Source of the DNA: Bradyrhizobium sp. SZCCT0153
Lineage (GTDB): Bacteria; Pseudomonadota; Alphaproteobacteria; Rhizobiales; Xanthobacteraceae
Reading direction: 5' to 3'
DNA length: 64,000 bases
Assembly (NCBI RefSeq): GCF_018129995.1
Contig: NZ_JAFCKS010000004.1
Span: forward strand, 124,001 to 188,000
The stretch's first letter is position 1; the number at the start of each line of letters is the position of its first letter. The translations under genes and the position numbers were made by a program. The notes under the pieces were generated by a model that searched no databases, was not told the DNA's origin, and saw only the letters and a list, made by a program, of their open reading frames with translations. Positions 33,673-42,144 of the stretch are shown in pieces.

Positions 33673-34845
33673 ATGAACAGCCCCAGCCGGGTGATCAGCT
33701 TCGTCAACGCAGGCCATTTCATCGACCATTATGCGATGCTGATCTTCGCCGCCGCCGTGATCATCATGGGGCCGGCGCTCGGCATGGCCTATTCTGAACT
33801 GCTGCCGTATGCGACGCCCGGCTTCGTCGCCTTCGGCGCCGGCTCGCTGCTGACCGGCTGGCTCGGCGACCGCTGGAGCCGCCGCCACATGATGCTGATC
33901 TTCTTCGTCGGCATCGGCCTGTCCATGATCTCGGTCGGCTTCGTTCAGACGCAGGCGCAACTCGGCGCGGCGCTGCTCGCCATCGGCATTTTTGCCTCCA
34001 TCTATCATCCGGTCGGCACCGCGATGATCGTGTCCTACGCCGACAAGCTCGGCCGCGAGATGGGATTGAACGGCGTCTGGGGCAATCTCGGCGTTGCTTC
34101 CTCCGCACTCGTCACCGGCGTGATCGGCCAGTATCTCGGCTGGCGTTTCGCCTTCATCGTCCCCGGCATCGTCACCATCCTGATCGGTATCGCGTTCGCG
34201 ATGACGGTCGTGCATGAGGATCGCAAGGGCTCCAGGCAGGCGGCAGCTCAGGCGCGCGTGGCCAAGCAGGACATGTGGCGCGTGATCCTCGCGCTGCTGA
34301 TCGTCGTGATCGCGATCTCGACGACGTTCAATGCCGTCACCGTCGCGCTGCCAAAGCTGTTCGCGGAGCGGCTTGCGGATCTGACCAAAAGTCCGGCGCT
34401 GCTCGGCGTCATCGCGGCCTGCGTCTACGTGTTCGGCGCGATGACGCAGTACACGATCGGCCGGCTGCTCGACCGCTACTCGCTGAAGACGGTGGCGCTG
34501 CCGCTGTCCTTCATGCTGGCGCCGTTCCTGTATCTCGCGGCGAGCCTGAACAATCTGCCGCTGATCCTGGTTTCGATCGGCATCGTCATGGGCGCGTTCG
34601 GGCAGGTCACGGTGAACGATGCCATGGTCGGCAAATACACCAGCGAGGAATGGCGCTCGCGCGCCTACGCCGTGCGCTATTTCATCGGCTTCACCGCCGC
34701 CGGCGCCTCGGTCGGCCTGGTCGCCTGGCTCTACGAGCAGGGCGGCTTCGTCACCATGCTGCATGCCTTTGCCGGTCTCTGCCTGCTGGCGATCGCGGCG
34801 GCGATCATCCTCCCGCGCGAGATCAGGACGCCGCAGGCGGCGTGA
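33673..34845 (+). CDS. MFS transporter
   Basis: 390 residues with about 12 hydrophobic segments and the MFS loop motif GDRWSRRHMM between helices 2 and 3. AGGAGAGGATTCGC precedes the ATG, a strong site. It resembles the drug/solute exporter branch (fosmidomycin-resistance-like: FNAGHFIDHYAMLIF-type start), but the substrate cannot be read. Divergent from the AraC-type regulator, it is presumably its target. Confidence 0.87.
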   Translation: MNSPSRVISFVNAGHFIDHYAMLIFAAAVIIMGPALGMAYSELLPYATPGFVAFGAGSLLTGWLGDRWSRRHMMLIFFVGIGLSMISVGFVQTQAQLGAALLAIGIFASIYHPVGTAMIVSYADKLGREMGLNGVWGNLGVASSALVTGVIGQYLGWRFAFIVPGIVTILIGIAFAMTVVHEDRKGSRQAAAQARVAKQDMWRVILALLIVVIAISTTFNAVTVALPKLFAERLADLTKSPALLGVIAACVYVFGAMTQYTIGRLLDRYSLKTVALPLSFMLAPFLYLAASLNNLPLILVSIGIVMGAFGQVTVNDAMVGKYTSEEWRSRAYAVRYFIGFTAAGASVGLVAWLYEQGGFVTMLHAFAGLCLLAIAAAIILPREIRTPQAA

Positions 34846-34848
34846 TCT

Positions 34849-34965
34849 CGTCCTTGCGAGCGTAGCGAGGCAATCCATACTGTCTCCGCGGAAGGACTCA
34901 GGATTGCTTCGCGGAGCCTGTCATCGGGCCGCGCGTTCGCGCGGACCCGTTGGCTGGCAATGACG
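34849..34965. repeat. Diverged, longer palindromic repeat, copy 7
   Basis: Opens 'cgtccttgcgagcgtagcg', has 'gaggcaatcc' and 'aggattgcttcgcgg', then an inserted GC-rich hairpin (gccgcgcg-ttcg-cgcggacc) before closing 'ggcaatgacgg'. It begins four bases after the MFS stop. Confidence 0.75.
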
Positions 34966-35022
34966 GAGAAGCTCGCAATGGCGGGGAGACGGCGTGCGTT
35001 GCGCCACGTCACGTATGCCGCC

Positions 35023-35039
35023 GCATGATGCCATCATGC
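35023..35039. promoter_or_regulatory. 17-bp palindrome upstream of antiporter gene
   Basis: Perfect 8-base arms GCATGATG / CATCATGC around one base. It is about 190 bases upstream of the antiporter start. An operator role is inference. Confidence 0.35.
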
Positions 35040-35066
35040 CGGTGTTTTGCCCGACGGAGCAAGTAG

Positions 35067-35083
35067 TTTCGGTAAGACCGAAA
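35067..35083. promoter_or_regulatory. 17-bp inverted repeat upstream of antiporter gene
   Basis: TTTCGGT-aag-ACCGAAA, perfect 7-base arms. It is followed by an A/T-richer stretch that could be a promoter. Confidence 0.35.
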
Positions 35084-35231
35084 TTTCTTAAGCTTTTTCG
35101 ACCCCGTCTCTACTGTGCATGGGGTTGTTTTCGACTTTTCTGTTGGAGGGAACTCCCTCTGCCTCCCGCGGGTTCTGTCCCTGTCGCCGCCGGCACCTCG
35201 CCGCGGCGAATGAAGGGGGAAAGACACCTGC

Positions 35232-37499
35232 ATGCAGTGGCGCCTGTTCCGACCGGTCGGTCTTGTCCCCGCGGCGCTTGTCCTCACCACCATTGCGGCC
35301 AGTGCCGAGGGAGGCAAATCCGCCGGCCCGTCCGAATTCCTGCTGGTGGCGCAGATCGTGCTGCTGATCGCGGTCGGCCGCGGCCTTGGCGAGATCATGC
35401 AGCGCATCGGCCAGCCCTCGGTGATCGGCGAATTGCTCGCCGGCATCATCCTCGGGCCGTCGCTGTTCGGCTGGATCTGGCCGGAGGCGCAGCACGCGAT
35501 CTTTCCCAAGACGCCCGAGCAGAAGGCGATGATCGACGGCATCGCCCAATTCGGCATCCTGCTGCTGTTGCTGCTCACCGGCATGGAGACCGACCTGAAG
35601 CTGGTCAGGAAGGTCGGCAAGGCCGCGATCGCGATCTCGATCGCCGGCATCCTCGTGCCCTTTGCCTGCGGCTTCGCGCTGGGCGAGTTCCTGCCCGATG
35701 CGCTGCTGCCCCAACCGGAGCAGCGCCTGGTGGCCTCGCTGTTCATGGGCACGGCGCTGTCGATCTCCTCGGTGAAGATCGTCGCCGTGGTCGTGCGAGA
35801 GATGAACTTCATGCGCCGCAATGTCGGCCAGATCATCGTCGCTACCGCCGTGATCGACGACACTATCGGCTGGATCATCATCGCGGTCATCTTCAGCCTG
35901 GCCTCGCACGGGGCGCTGGATATCGCTTCGGTGGCGAAAGCCGTGCTGGGCACGCTCGCCTTCCTCGCCATCAGCTTCACCATCGGCCGCAGGCTCGTGT
36001 TTCAGCTGATCCGCTGGGCCAACGACAACCTCGTCAGCACGGCGCCTGTCATCACCGTGATCCTGCTGCTGATGAGCGGCATGGCGCTGATCACGCACCT
36101 GATCGGCGTCCACACCGTGCTCGGCGCCTTCGTCGCCGGCATTCTGGTCGGCGAGTCCCCGATCCTGACGCGGCAGATCGACGAGCGCCTGCGCGGATTG
36201 ATCTCGAGCTTCTTCATGCCGGTGTTCTTCGGCCTTGCCGGGCTCAGCGCCGATCTCTCGGTGCTGCGCGACCCCAATCTGCTGATGCTCACCGGCCTGC
36301 TGGTCGTGATCGCCAGCGTCGGCAAGTTCGGCGGCGCCTTCGTCGGCGGCACCTTGGGGGGCCTGAGCACCAGGGAATCGCTGGCGCTGGCGAGCGGGAT
36401 GAACGCGCGCGGCTCGACCGAGGTCATCATCGCGACCATTGGCCTCTCCATCGGCGTGCTCAGCCAGAACCTGTTCACGATGATCGTGACCATGGCGATC
36501 GTGACCACGATGGCGATGCCGCCGATGCTGCGCGCCGCGCTGGCAAAGCTGCCGATGAACAAGGAGGAGAAGGAACGGCTGGAGCGGGAAGAATTCGAGA
36601 AGCGCGGCTTCGTCGCCAATCTCGAGCGTCCCCTGCTGGCGGTGGACGAGAGCGTCAACGCCACCTTCGCAGCCCACATCGCCGGCCTGATCGCCGGCAT
36701 GCGCGGCCTGCCGATCACGGTGCTGCATGTCGGCCAGCGCGCCAAGGATCAGGAGAAGGCCCGCGGCGAGGAGAAGAGCCACGAGGTCGTGGTGAAGAAG
36801 GCCGCCGACACCGTCTCCGCAAATGGCGACGGCGATGCCGGCAGCGTCGATGTCACGACCCGGGTTCGCAAGTCCGGGCTCGGCGAGGCGATCGGCGACG
36901 AGGCGAAAAAGGGCTTCGATCTCCTGGTCGTCGGCGTCGACAGGGTCACCGCGACCAACGAGCGCTTCGATCGCAAGATCGAGGACATCGCGGCGGAGTT
37001 CGAGGGGGCGCTCGCGATCGTGGCGGCCAAGGGCAAGCACCTGAAGCAACCGATGCCCGACGCTCTCAACATCCTCGTCCCGGTCTCGGGCAGCGGCGTC
37101 TCCAAGCGCGGCGCCGAGGTCGCGGTCGCGCTGGCGCAGGCCGGATCAGGCTCGCTCCGCGTGATCTACGTGGCGACGACGCGGGACAAGGGCGCGCAGC
37201 GCGGCGCGTCCCGCGGGCTGAGCCAGGAGGAGGGAATCCTGAAAGACACCAGCGACCTCGCCGCCCGCTACGACGTCGACATCACCACGACGTTGCGCGT
37301 GAACAGGGCACCGGAAGCCGCGATCCTGCGCGAGATCGACACAACGGATATCGATCTCGTGGTGATGGGCGTCGATCGCATCCAGGGCGACCATCTCTCA
37401 TTCGGCGGCGTCGCCGACGCCGTGCTGCGGCAGTCGAAGGTCTCGGTGCTGCTGGTCTCGAGCGGCGAGGCGCGGCGATCGCCGGCGGAGAGTGCCTAG
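35232..37499 (+). CDS. CPA2 (Kef-type) cation:proton antiporter with C-terminal UspA-like domains
   Basis: 755 residues. The first ~440 form the Na+/H+ exchanger domain: ten or more hydrophobic helices, GQPSVIGELLAGIILGPS at the start, and VIDDTIGWII with the paired aspartates. Residues about 460-755 hold two UspA-like modules (LPITVLHVG ... FDLLVVGVDR, then NILVPVSGSGVSKRGAEVAVALAQAG ... DIDLVVMGVDR ... SVLLVSSGE) in place of the usual TrkA-N nucleotide domain. It should exchange K+ or Na+ for protons under control of the cytoplasmic tail. Its stop overlaps the stop of the convergent RND gene by three bases. Confidence 0.9.
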   Translation: MQWRLFRPVGLVPAALVLTTIAASAEGGKSAGPSEFLLVAQIVLLIAVGRGLGEIMQRIGQPSVIGELLAGIILGPSLFGWIWPEAQHAIFPKTPEQKAMIDGIAQFGILLLLLLTGMETDLKLVRKVGKAAIAISIAGILVPFACGFALGEFLPDALLPQPEQRLVASLFMGTALSISSVKIVAVVVREMNFMRRNVGQIIVATAVIDDTIGWIIIAVIFSLASHGALDIASVAKAVLGTLAFLAISFTIGRRLVFQLIRWANDNLVSTAPVITVILLLMSGMALITHLIGVHTVLGAFVAGILVGESPILTRQIDERLRGLISSFFMPVFFGLAGLSADLSVLRDPNLLMLTGLLVVIASVGKFGGAFVGGTLGGLSTRESLALASGMNARGSTEVIIATIGLSIGVLSQNLFTMIVTMAIVTTMAMPPMLRAALAKLPMNKEEKERLEREEFEKRGFVANLERPLLAVDESVNATFAAHIAGLIAGMRGLPITVLHVGQRAKDQEKARGEEKSHEVVVKKAADTVSANGDGDAGSVDVTTRVRKSGLGEAIGDEAKKGFDLLVVGVDRVTATNERFDRKIEDIAAEFEGALAIVAAKGKHLKQPMPDALNILVPVSGSGVSKRGAEVAVALAQAGSGSLRVIYVATTRDKGAQRGASRGLSQEEGILKDTSDLAARYDVDITTTLRVNRAPEAAILREIDTTDIDLVVMGVDRIQGDHLSFGGVADAVLRQSKVSVLLVSSGEARRSPAESA

Positions 37500-40400
37500 G
37501 ACTTCACCTCCGCGGCCGGTTGTGCCACCTGCGTCTTCGCCACCTTCTTCGACGCGCGCCAGTTCTCGAAGCGCTGCACCACCACGAAGAAGGCCGGCAC
37601 GAACAGCACCGCGAGGCAGGTCGAGGCCAGCATGCCCGAGAACACCGTGATGCCGATCGATTTGCGGGCGCTGGCGCCGGCACCGGTCGCGATCACCAGC
37701 GGCACCACGCCGAGGATGAAGGCGAACGACGTCATCAGGATCGGGCGGAAGCGGGCGCGGGCCGCCTCGATCGCGGCTTCCAGCACCGGCTTGCCGTCGC
37801 GGCCGTGCAGCTCTAGGCCCACCTCCACGATCAGGATGGCGTTCTTGGCCGAGAGCGCGATCAGCAGGATCAGGCCGATCTGGCAATAGAGGTTGTTGTC
37901 GATCTTCAGGCCGTTGAGGATCAGCATGGGTCCGATCAGCGACAGCGGCACGGCGAGGATCACCGAGATCGGCGCGTACCAGCTCTCGTACTGGCCGGCG
38001 AGCACGAGATAGACCAGCAGCATGGCGAGGCCGAACACCCAGTAGATCTGGTTCGAGACCGCCTTCTCCTGATAGGACATCGCGGTCCATTCGTAGCCGG
38101 TGCCCGGCGGCAGCGTCTTGTCCGCGATCTCCTCCATCAGCTTCAGCGACTGGCCGGACGAATAGCCCTGCGCGGGAAGGCCGATGACGGTCGAGGAGGG
38201 ATAGAGATTGTAGAGGCTGATCAGCGACGGACCGGTGGCCGGCGTGATCGTGGCGACGGTGCCGATCGGGATCATGTCGCCGTTCGAGTTGCGTACCTGC
38301 ATGTTGGCGATGTCGCGCTCGGTGACGCGGAAGGCGGGATCGGCCTGGGTGTAGACCTGGAATACGCGGCCGAACTTGTTGAACTGGTTGACGTAGGACG
38401 AGCCGAGATAGGTCGACAGCGCCGCGAACACCTGATCGGTGGTGACGTGCAGGGTCTGGGTCTTGATGCGGTCGATCTCGACGTTGAATTGCGGCACCGA
38501 CGAGCGGAACGAGGACTGCACGCGCTGCAGCGCGCTCTGGCTCTGTCCGTTGGAGACCATCGCGCCGGTGATTGCTTGCAGCTTGGCGAAATCACTGTTG
38601 CCGTCGCGCAGCTCGACCTGCATCGAGAAGCCGGCGGCGTTGCCGATGCCCTGGATCGGCGGCGGCGGCAGCACCAGCGTGCGCGCCTCCATGATGGCCG
38701 CGAGCTTGTCGTTCAGCCCGTACACCAGCGAGCGCAGATCCTCGCCCGGTCCCTTGCGCGCCTCCCAGTCCTTCAGGATGATGTAGGCGACGCCGGCATT
38801 GGCAAGGCTGGCGCTGTTGTCGAGCGCGGAGATGCCGGCGATGGTGATGACCTGCTGGACTCCGGGCGTCTCCTTGATCAGCTCGCTCGCTCTGTCGAGC
38901 ACCTTCTGGGTCCGCTCCAGCGCGGCGCCGTCGGGCAGCTGCACGGCGGCGATCAGATAGCCCTGGTCCTCGATCGGCAGGAAGCCGGTCGGCACCCGCG
39001 ACAGGCCGTAGCCGCCGATTACGATCAGCACCAGCGCGAACGCGACCGAGATCGTGCTGTTCCTGCACAGCACGCCAATGAGCCGCGTGTAACCCCGCTC
39101 GACGCGGTTATAGACCGCGTTGAAGCCGCGGTAGAAGAAGTTGCGCCGCTCCGGCGGCACCGTAGGCCGCAGCCACAGCGCGCATTGCGTCGGCTTCAGC
39201 GTGGCCGCGTTGATGGCAGACAAAAGCGCGGTTGCGGCGATCACCAGCGCGAATTGCGAATAGATGCGCCCCGTCAGGCCGGCGAGGAACGAGGCCGGCA
39301 GGAACACCGAGATCAGCACCAGCGTGATGCCGACGATCGGCGCGAACAGCTGGTCCATCGCCTTGATCGCGGCGTCGTGGCCGTTCATGCCCTGCTCGAT
39401 GTTGTGAGCGGCGCCTTCCACCACGACGATGGCGTCGTCGACGACGATGCCGATCGCCAGCACGATCGCGAACAGCGTCGACATGTTGATGGTGAAGCCG
39501 AGCGCCGCCATCGCGGCGAATGCGCCGATGATGGTGACCGGCACCGTGGTTGCCGGCACCAGCATGGCACGCCAGTCCTGCAGGAACACCAGGATCACGA
39601 CCAGCACCAGGAGGCCGGCCTCGATCAGCGTCATGTAGACCTCGTGCACCGAGGCCTGCACGAACTTCGTGGTGTCGAACGGCGTATCGTACTTCATGCC
39701 TTGCGGGAACGCCTTTGCGAGCTCCGCCATCTTCTTTTCGACGGCCTGCTCGACCTGGAGTGCGTTGGCGCCCGGCGACTGGAACACGCCGATGCCGGTG
39801 GCGGGCTGCTTGTTCAGCGAGAAGATCTGGCTGTAGGTCTGCGCGCCGAGCTCGACCCAGCCGACGTCGCGCACCCGCGTGACGTCGCCGCTGGTGCCCG
39901 ACTTCACGATGATGTTCTCGAACTCGCTGGTGTCGTCGAGCCGGCCGTTCACATTGAGCGTGTACTGGAACGCCTGGCCCGGCGGCGTCGGCGGCGCGCC
40001 GACCTGGCCGGCGGCGACCTGCTGGCTCTGCTGCTGGATCGCCTGGATGACGTCCTGCGGCACGAGGCCCCGGACCTGCAGCTTGTTCGGATCGAGCCAG
40101 ACCCGCATCGAATACTGGCCGGCGCCGAACACCGTGACATTGCCGACGCCGGGCAGGCGGGAGAGCTCGTCGCGGATGTTGATGGTGGCGTAGTTGCTCA
40201 AGTAAAGGCTGTCGAACCTGGAGTCCGGCGAGGTCAGGGTCACGAACAGCAGGATCGAGGTCGACCGTTTCTGCACGGTGACGCCTTGATTCTGCACCGA
40301 GGTCGGTAGTTGCGACAGCGCGCTGGAGACGCGGTTCTGCACCAGCACCTGCGCGAAGTTGAGGTCGGTGCCGATCTTGAAGGTCACCGTCAGCGTGTAG

Positions 40401-40663
40401 GTGCCGTCGGAGCCGCTGTAGGACTGCATGTAGAGCATGTCCTCGACGCCGTTGACCTGCTGCTCGATCGGCAAGGCAACCGTGTCGATCACGGTCTTGG
40501 CGCTGGCGCCGGGATAGCGCGTCGTCACCTGCACGGTCGGCGGCACGACGTCGGGATATTGCGCGACGGCGAGATTGAACAGCGCGACGCCGCCGATCAG
40601 GATCATCAGCAGCGCGATGACGTTCGAGAGGACCGGCCGCTCGATGAAGAACTTTGAGATCAT
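37496..40663 (-). CDS. RND (HAE1/AcrB-type) efflux pump inner-membrane transporter
   Basis: 1055 residues, the normal AcrB length. It begins MISKFFIERPVLSNVIALLM, has the helix-4 proton-relay aspartates in AIGIVVDDAIVVVE, and shows two halves each with a large periplasmic loop. It exports drugs or other amphiphiles from periplasm or membrane using the proton gradient. The adaptor gene lies 12 bases upstream; no outer-membrane factor gene is present, so a TolC-like protein elsewhere must serve. GGGAGCGCCAGCC precedes the ATG. Confidence 0.95.
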   Translation of the reverse strand: MISKFFIERPVLSNVIALLMILIGGVALFNLAVAQYPDVVPPTVQVTTRYPGASAKTVIDTVALPIEQQVNGVEDMLYMQSYSGSDGTYTLTVTFKIGTDLNFAQVLVQNRVSSALSQLPTSVQNQGVTVQKRSTSILLFVTLTSPDSRFDSLYLSNYATINIRDELSRLPGVGNVTVFGAGQYSMRVWLDPNKLQVRGLVPQDVIQAIQQQSQQVAAGQVGAPPTPPGQAFQYTLNVNGRLDDTSEFENIIVKSGTSGDVTRVRDVGWVELGAQTYSQIFSLNKQPATGIGVFQSPGANALQVEQAVEKKMAELAKAFPQGMKYDTPFDTTKFVQASVHEVYMTLIEAGLLVLVVILVFLQDWRAMLVPATTVPVTIIGAFAAMAALGFTINMSTLFAIVLAIGIVVDDAIVVVEGAAHNIEQGMNGHDAAIKAMDQLFAPIVGITLVLISVFLPASFLAGLTGRIYSQFALVIAATALLSAINAATLKPTQCALWLRPTVPPERRNFFYRGFNAVYNRVERGYTRLIGVLCRNSTISVAFALVLIVIGGYGLSRVPTGFLPIEDQGYLIAAVQLPDGAALERTQKVLDRASELIKETPGVQQVITIAGISALDNSASLANAGVAYIILKDWEARKGPGEDLRSLVYGLNDKLAAIMEARTLVLPPPPIQGIGNAAGFSMQVELRDGNSDFAKLQAITGAMVSNGQSQSALQRVQSSFRSSVPQFNVEIDRIKTQTLHVTTDQVFAALSTYLGSSYVNQFNKFGRVFQVYTQADPAFRVTERDIANMQVRNSNGDMIPIGTVATITPATGPSLISLYNLYPSSTVIGLPAQGYSSGQSLKLMEEIADKTLPPGTGYEWTAMSYQEKAVSNQIYWVFGLAMLLVYLVLAGQYESWYAPISVILAVPLSLIGPMLILNGLKIDNNLYCQIGLILLIALSAKNAILIVEVGLELHGRDGKPVLEAAIEAARARFRPILMTSFAFILGVVPLVIATGAGASARKSIGITVFSGMLASTCLAVLFVPAFFVVVQRFENWRASKKVAKTQVAQPAAEVKS

Positions 40664-40675
40664 GGCTGGCGCTCC

Positions 40676-41869
40676 CTACTTGGCAGACGCCTGCGGCTGC
40701 TCGATCTTCGTCACCTGCGGGTCGATCTTCTGGCCCGGGATAACCCGCAGCAACCCTGCGATCACGACGCTGTCGTCGGGTTTGAGGCCGCTTTCGATCA
40801 CGCGCAGGCCGTTGTCGACGGGGCCGATCTGGACCTTGCGCTGCTCGACGATGTTGTCGCTGCCAACGACGAGGAGATAGCGGCCGCCCTGGTCGCTGCC
40901 GAGTGCGGTGTCGGGAACGAGCAGGGCGTCCTTCTCCTGGGTGAACGGCACGCGGACGCGGACGAAATAGCCGGGCAGCAGCACCCGCTTGTCGTTGGGC
41001 ACGAGGCCGCGCACCGCGAGCGTGCCGGTCGACTGGGTGAGGGTCGGCGCGACGTAGTCGAGCTTGCCCTCATGTGGATAGCCGGCTTCGGTCTGCAGGC
41101 CGACTTGAATCGGGAATTGCTTCATGTCGGCGGCGGTCAATCCGCGTCGGGCGGCCTCGGCGCGGATGCGCAGCACGTCTTGCTCGTTGACGGTGAAGTT
41201 CACATAGATCGGGTCCATCGCGACGATGGAGGCGAGCTGGGTCGGGGAGGAGACGCCGACGAGCTCGCCGACCGAGACCATGTGAGCGCTGACGATGCCA
41301 TCGAAAGGCGCGGTCACGTTGGTGTAGCCGTAGTTTACCTGGGCGAGCCTGGTGTTGGCCTGGGCCTGCTGGAGATTGGCCTGCGCGTTGTCGCGGGTGG
41401 ATGTCGAGGTATCGAGCGTGGCCTGCGACACCGCCTGGCGCTGCACCAGATCGCTTTGTCGCTTGAAATCGGCTTCGGCCTGCCGGACCGAGGCCTGCGC
41501 GCCGGCCTCGGCCGCCTGCGCCTGCTCGAGCTTGACCTTGTAAGTCTCCGGCTCGATGGTGAACAGCTGGGTGCCCTGCTTGACGAAGGTGCCGTCCTGA
41601 TAGTCGATCGATTGCAGGAAGCCCTGCACGCGCGCGACGAGATCGACGCTCTTGATCGGCGCGGTGTTGCCGGTGGCCTCGACATAGCGCGTCACCGGGC
41701 GTTGCACCGGCGTTGCGACGTCCACCTTGGGCGGTGGCGGGGCCACGAAGCTGTTCTTCTCCTCGCAGCCGGCAAGCGCCGCCAAGGCCATCGCGGCGGC
41801 GAGCGCCCGCCCGACACCTCTCCACGCTCCGTTGCGCCGTGCGGGAGATGCGGGATTCGCGCAGGTCAT
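40676..41869 (-). CDS. RND efflux periplasmic adaptor (membrane fusion lipoprotein)
   Basis: 397 residues from ATG 41869 (MTCANPASPARRNG); an upstream in-frame ATG at 41944 would displace the signal peptide. The signal ends in the lipobox LAGC, so it is a lipoprotein. Next come barrel-sandwich/lipoyl segments (VDLVARVQGFLQSIDYQDGTFVKQG), an Ala/Gln-rich coiled-coil hairpin (about residues 110-165), and the beta-barrel with VTAPFDGIVSAHMVSVGE. It bridges the RND pump to an outer-membrane channel and forms an operon with it. Confidence 0.92.
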   Translation of the reverse strand: MTCANPASPARRNGAWRGVGRALAAAMALAALAGCEEKNSFVAPPPPKVDVATPVQRPVTRYVEATGNTAPIKSVDLVARVQGFLQSIDYQDGTFVKQGTQLFTIEPETYKVKLEQAQAAEAGAQASVRQAEADFKRQSDLVQRQAVSQATLDTSTSTRDNAQANLQQAQANTRLAQVNYGYTNVTAPFDGIVSAHMVSVGELVGVSSPTQLASIVAMDPIYVNFTVNEQDVLRIRAEAARRGLTAADMKQFPIQVGLQTEAGYPHEGKLDYVAPTLTQSTGTLAVRGLVPNDKRVLLPGYFVRVRVPFTQEKDALLVPDTALGSDQGGRYLLVVGSDNIVEQRKVQIGPVDNGLRVIESGLKPDDSVVIAGLLRVIPGQKIDPQVTKIEQPQASAK

Positions 41870-42079
41870 TCGGTGGCCCCCGATTATTGTCTGTCGGTGC
41901 GGCAGGCTATCAACAAATGTCCTGCCGTGGAACACCATAGCCATGGCGGTCAGCGGCCTTGCACTGCAAACAGCGCTGTGGCCTTTGACAGTTTTGTCAC
42001 GACAAACCGCTTTTCATCGTGCGCACGATCGACCAGAATTGTGTCAAAGGCCGAGCGACGGCGCGCGGCGCGGTCGGGA

Positions 42080-42136
42080 CGAAGAAGAGAAGAAAAAGAA
42101 GAGACTCAGAAGAAACGAAGAAGAAAAGGTCAGGAG
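42080..42136 (+). other. Purine-rich (GA) leader tract
   Basis: From 42080 the coding-direction strand is almost all G and A, with 24 uninterrupted purines at 42081-42104, then 'agaagaaa' and 'gaagaagaaaagg'. It ends at the AGGAG site of the following gene. Such tracts stay single-stranded and may aid ribosome loading; other roles are unknown. Confidence 0.5.
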
Positions 42137-42144
42137 ATTATGGC

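Larger units (their letters stand above)
34966..35231. other. Leader/promoter region of the Kef-type antiporter with three inverted repeats
   Basis: With the preceding repeat this makes a 386-base gap without a gene. It holds GCATGATG-c-CATCATGC (35023-35039), TTTCGGT-aag-ACCGAAA (35067-35083) and GAGGGA-ac-TCCCTC (35147-35160). GGAAC-N17-GGTT (35149-35174) is a weaker EcfG-like match ending 57 bases before the ATG. No reading frame looks real. Confidence 0.45.

Noticed and set aside
34994..37816. 940-residue plus-strand ORF overlapping the antiporter
   Set aside because: Arg/Gly/Ala-rich with no hydrophobic pattern. The antiporter frame has membrane helices, a ribosome-binding site and family motifs.
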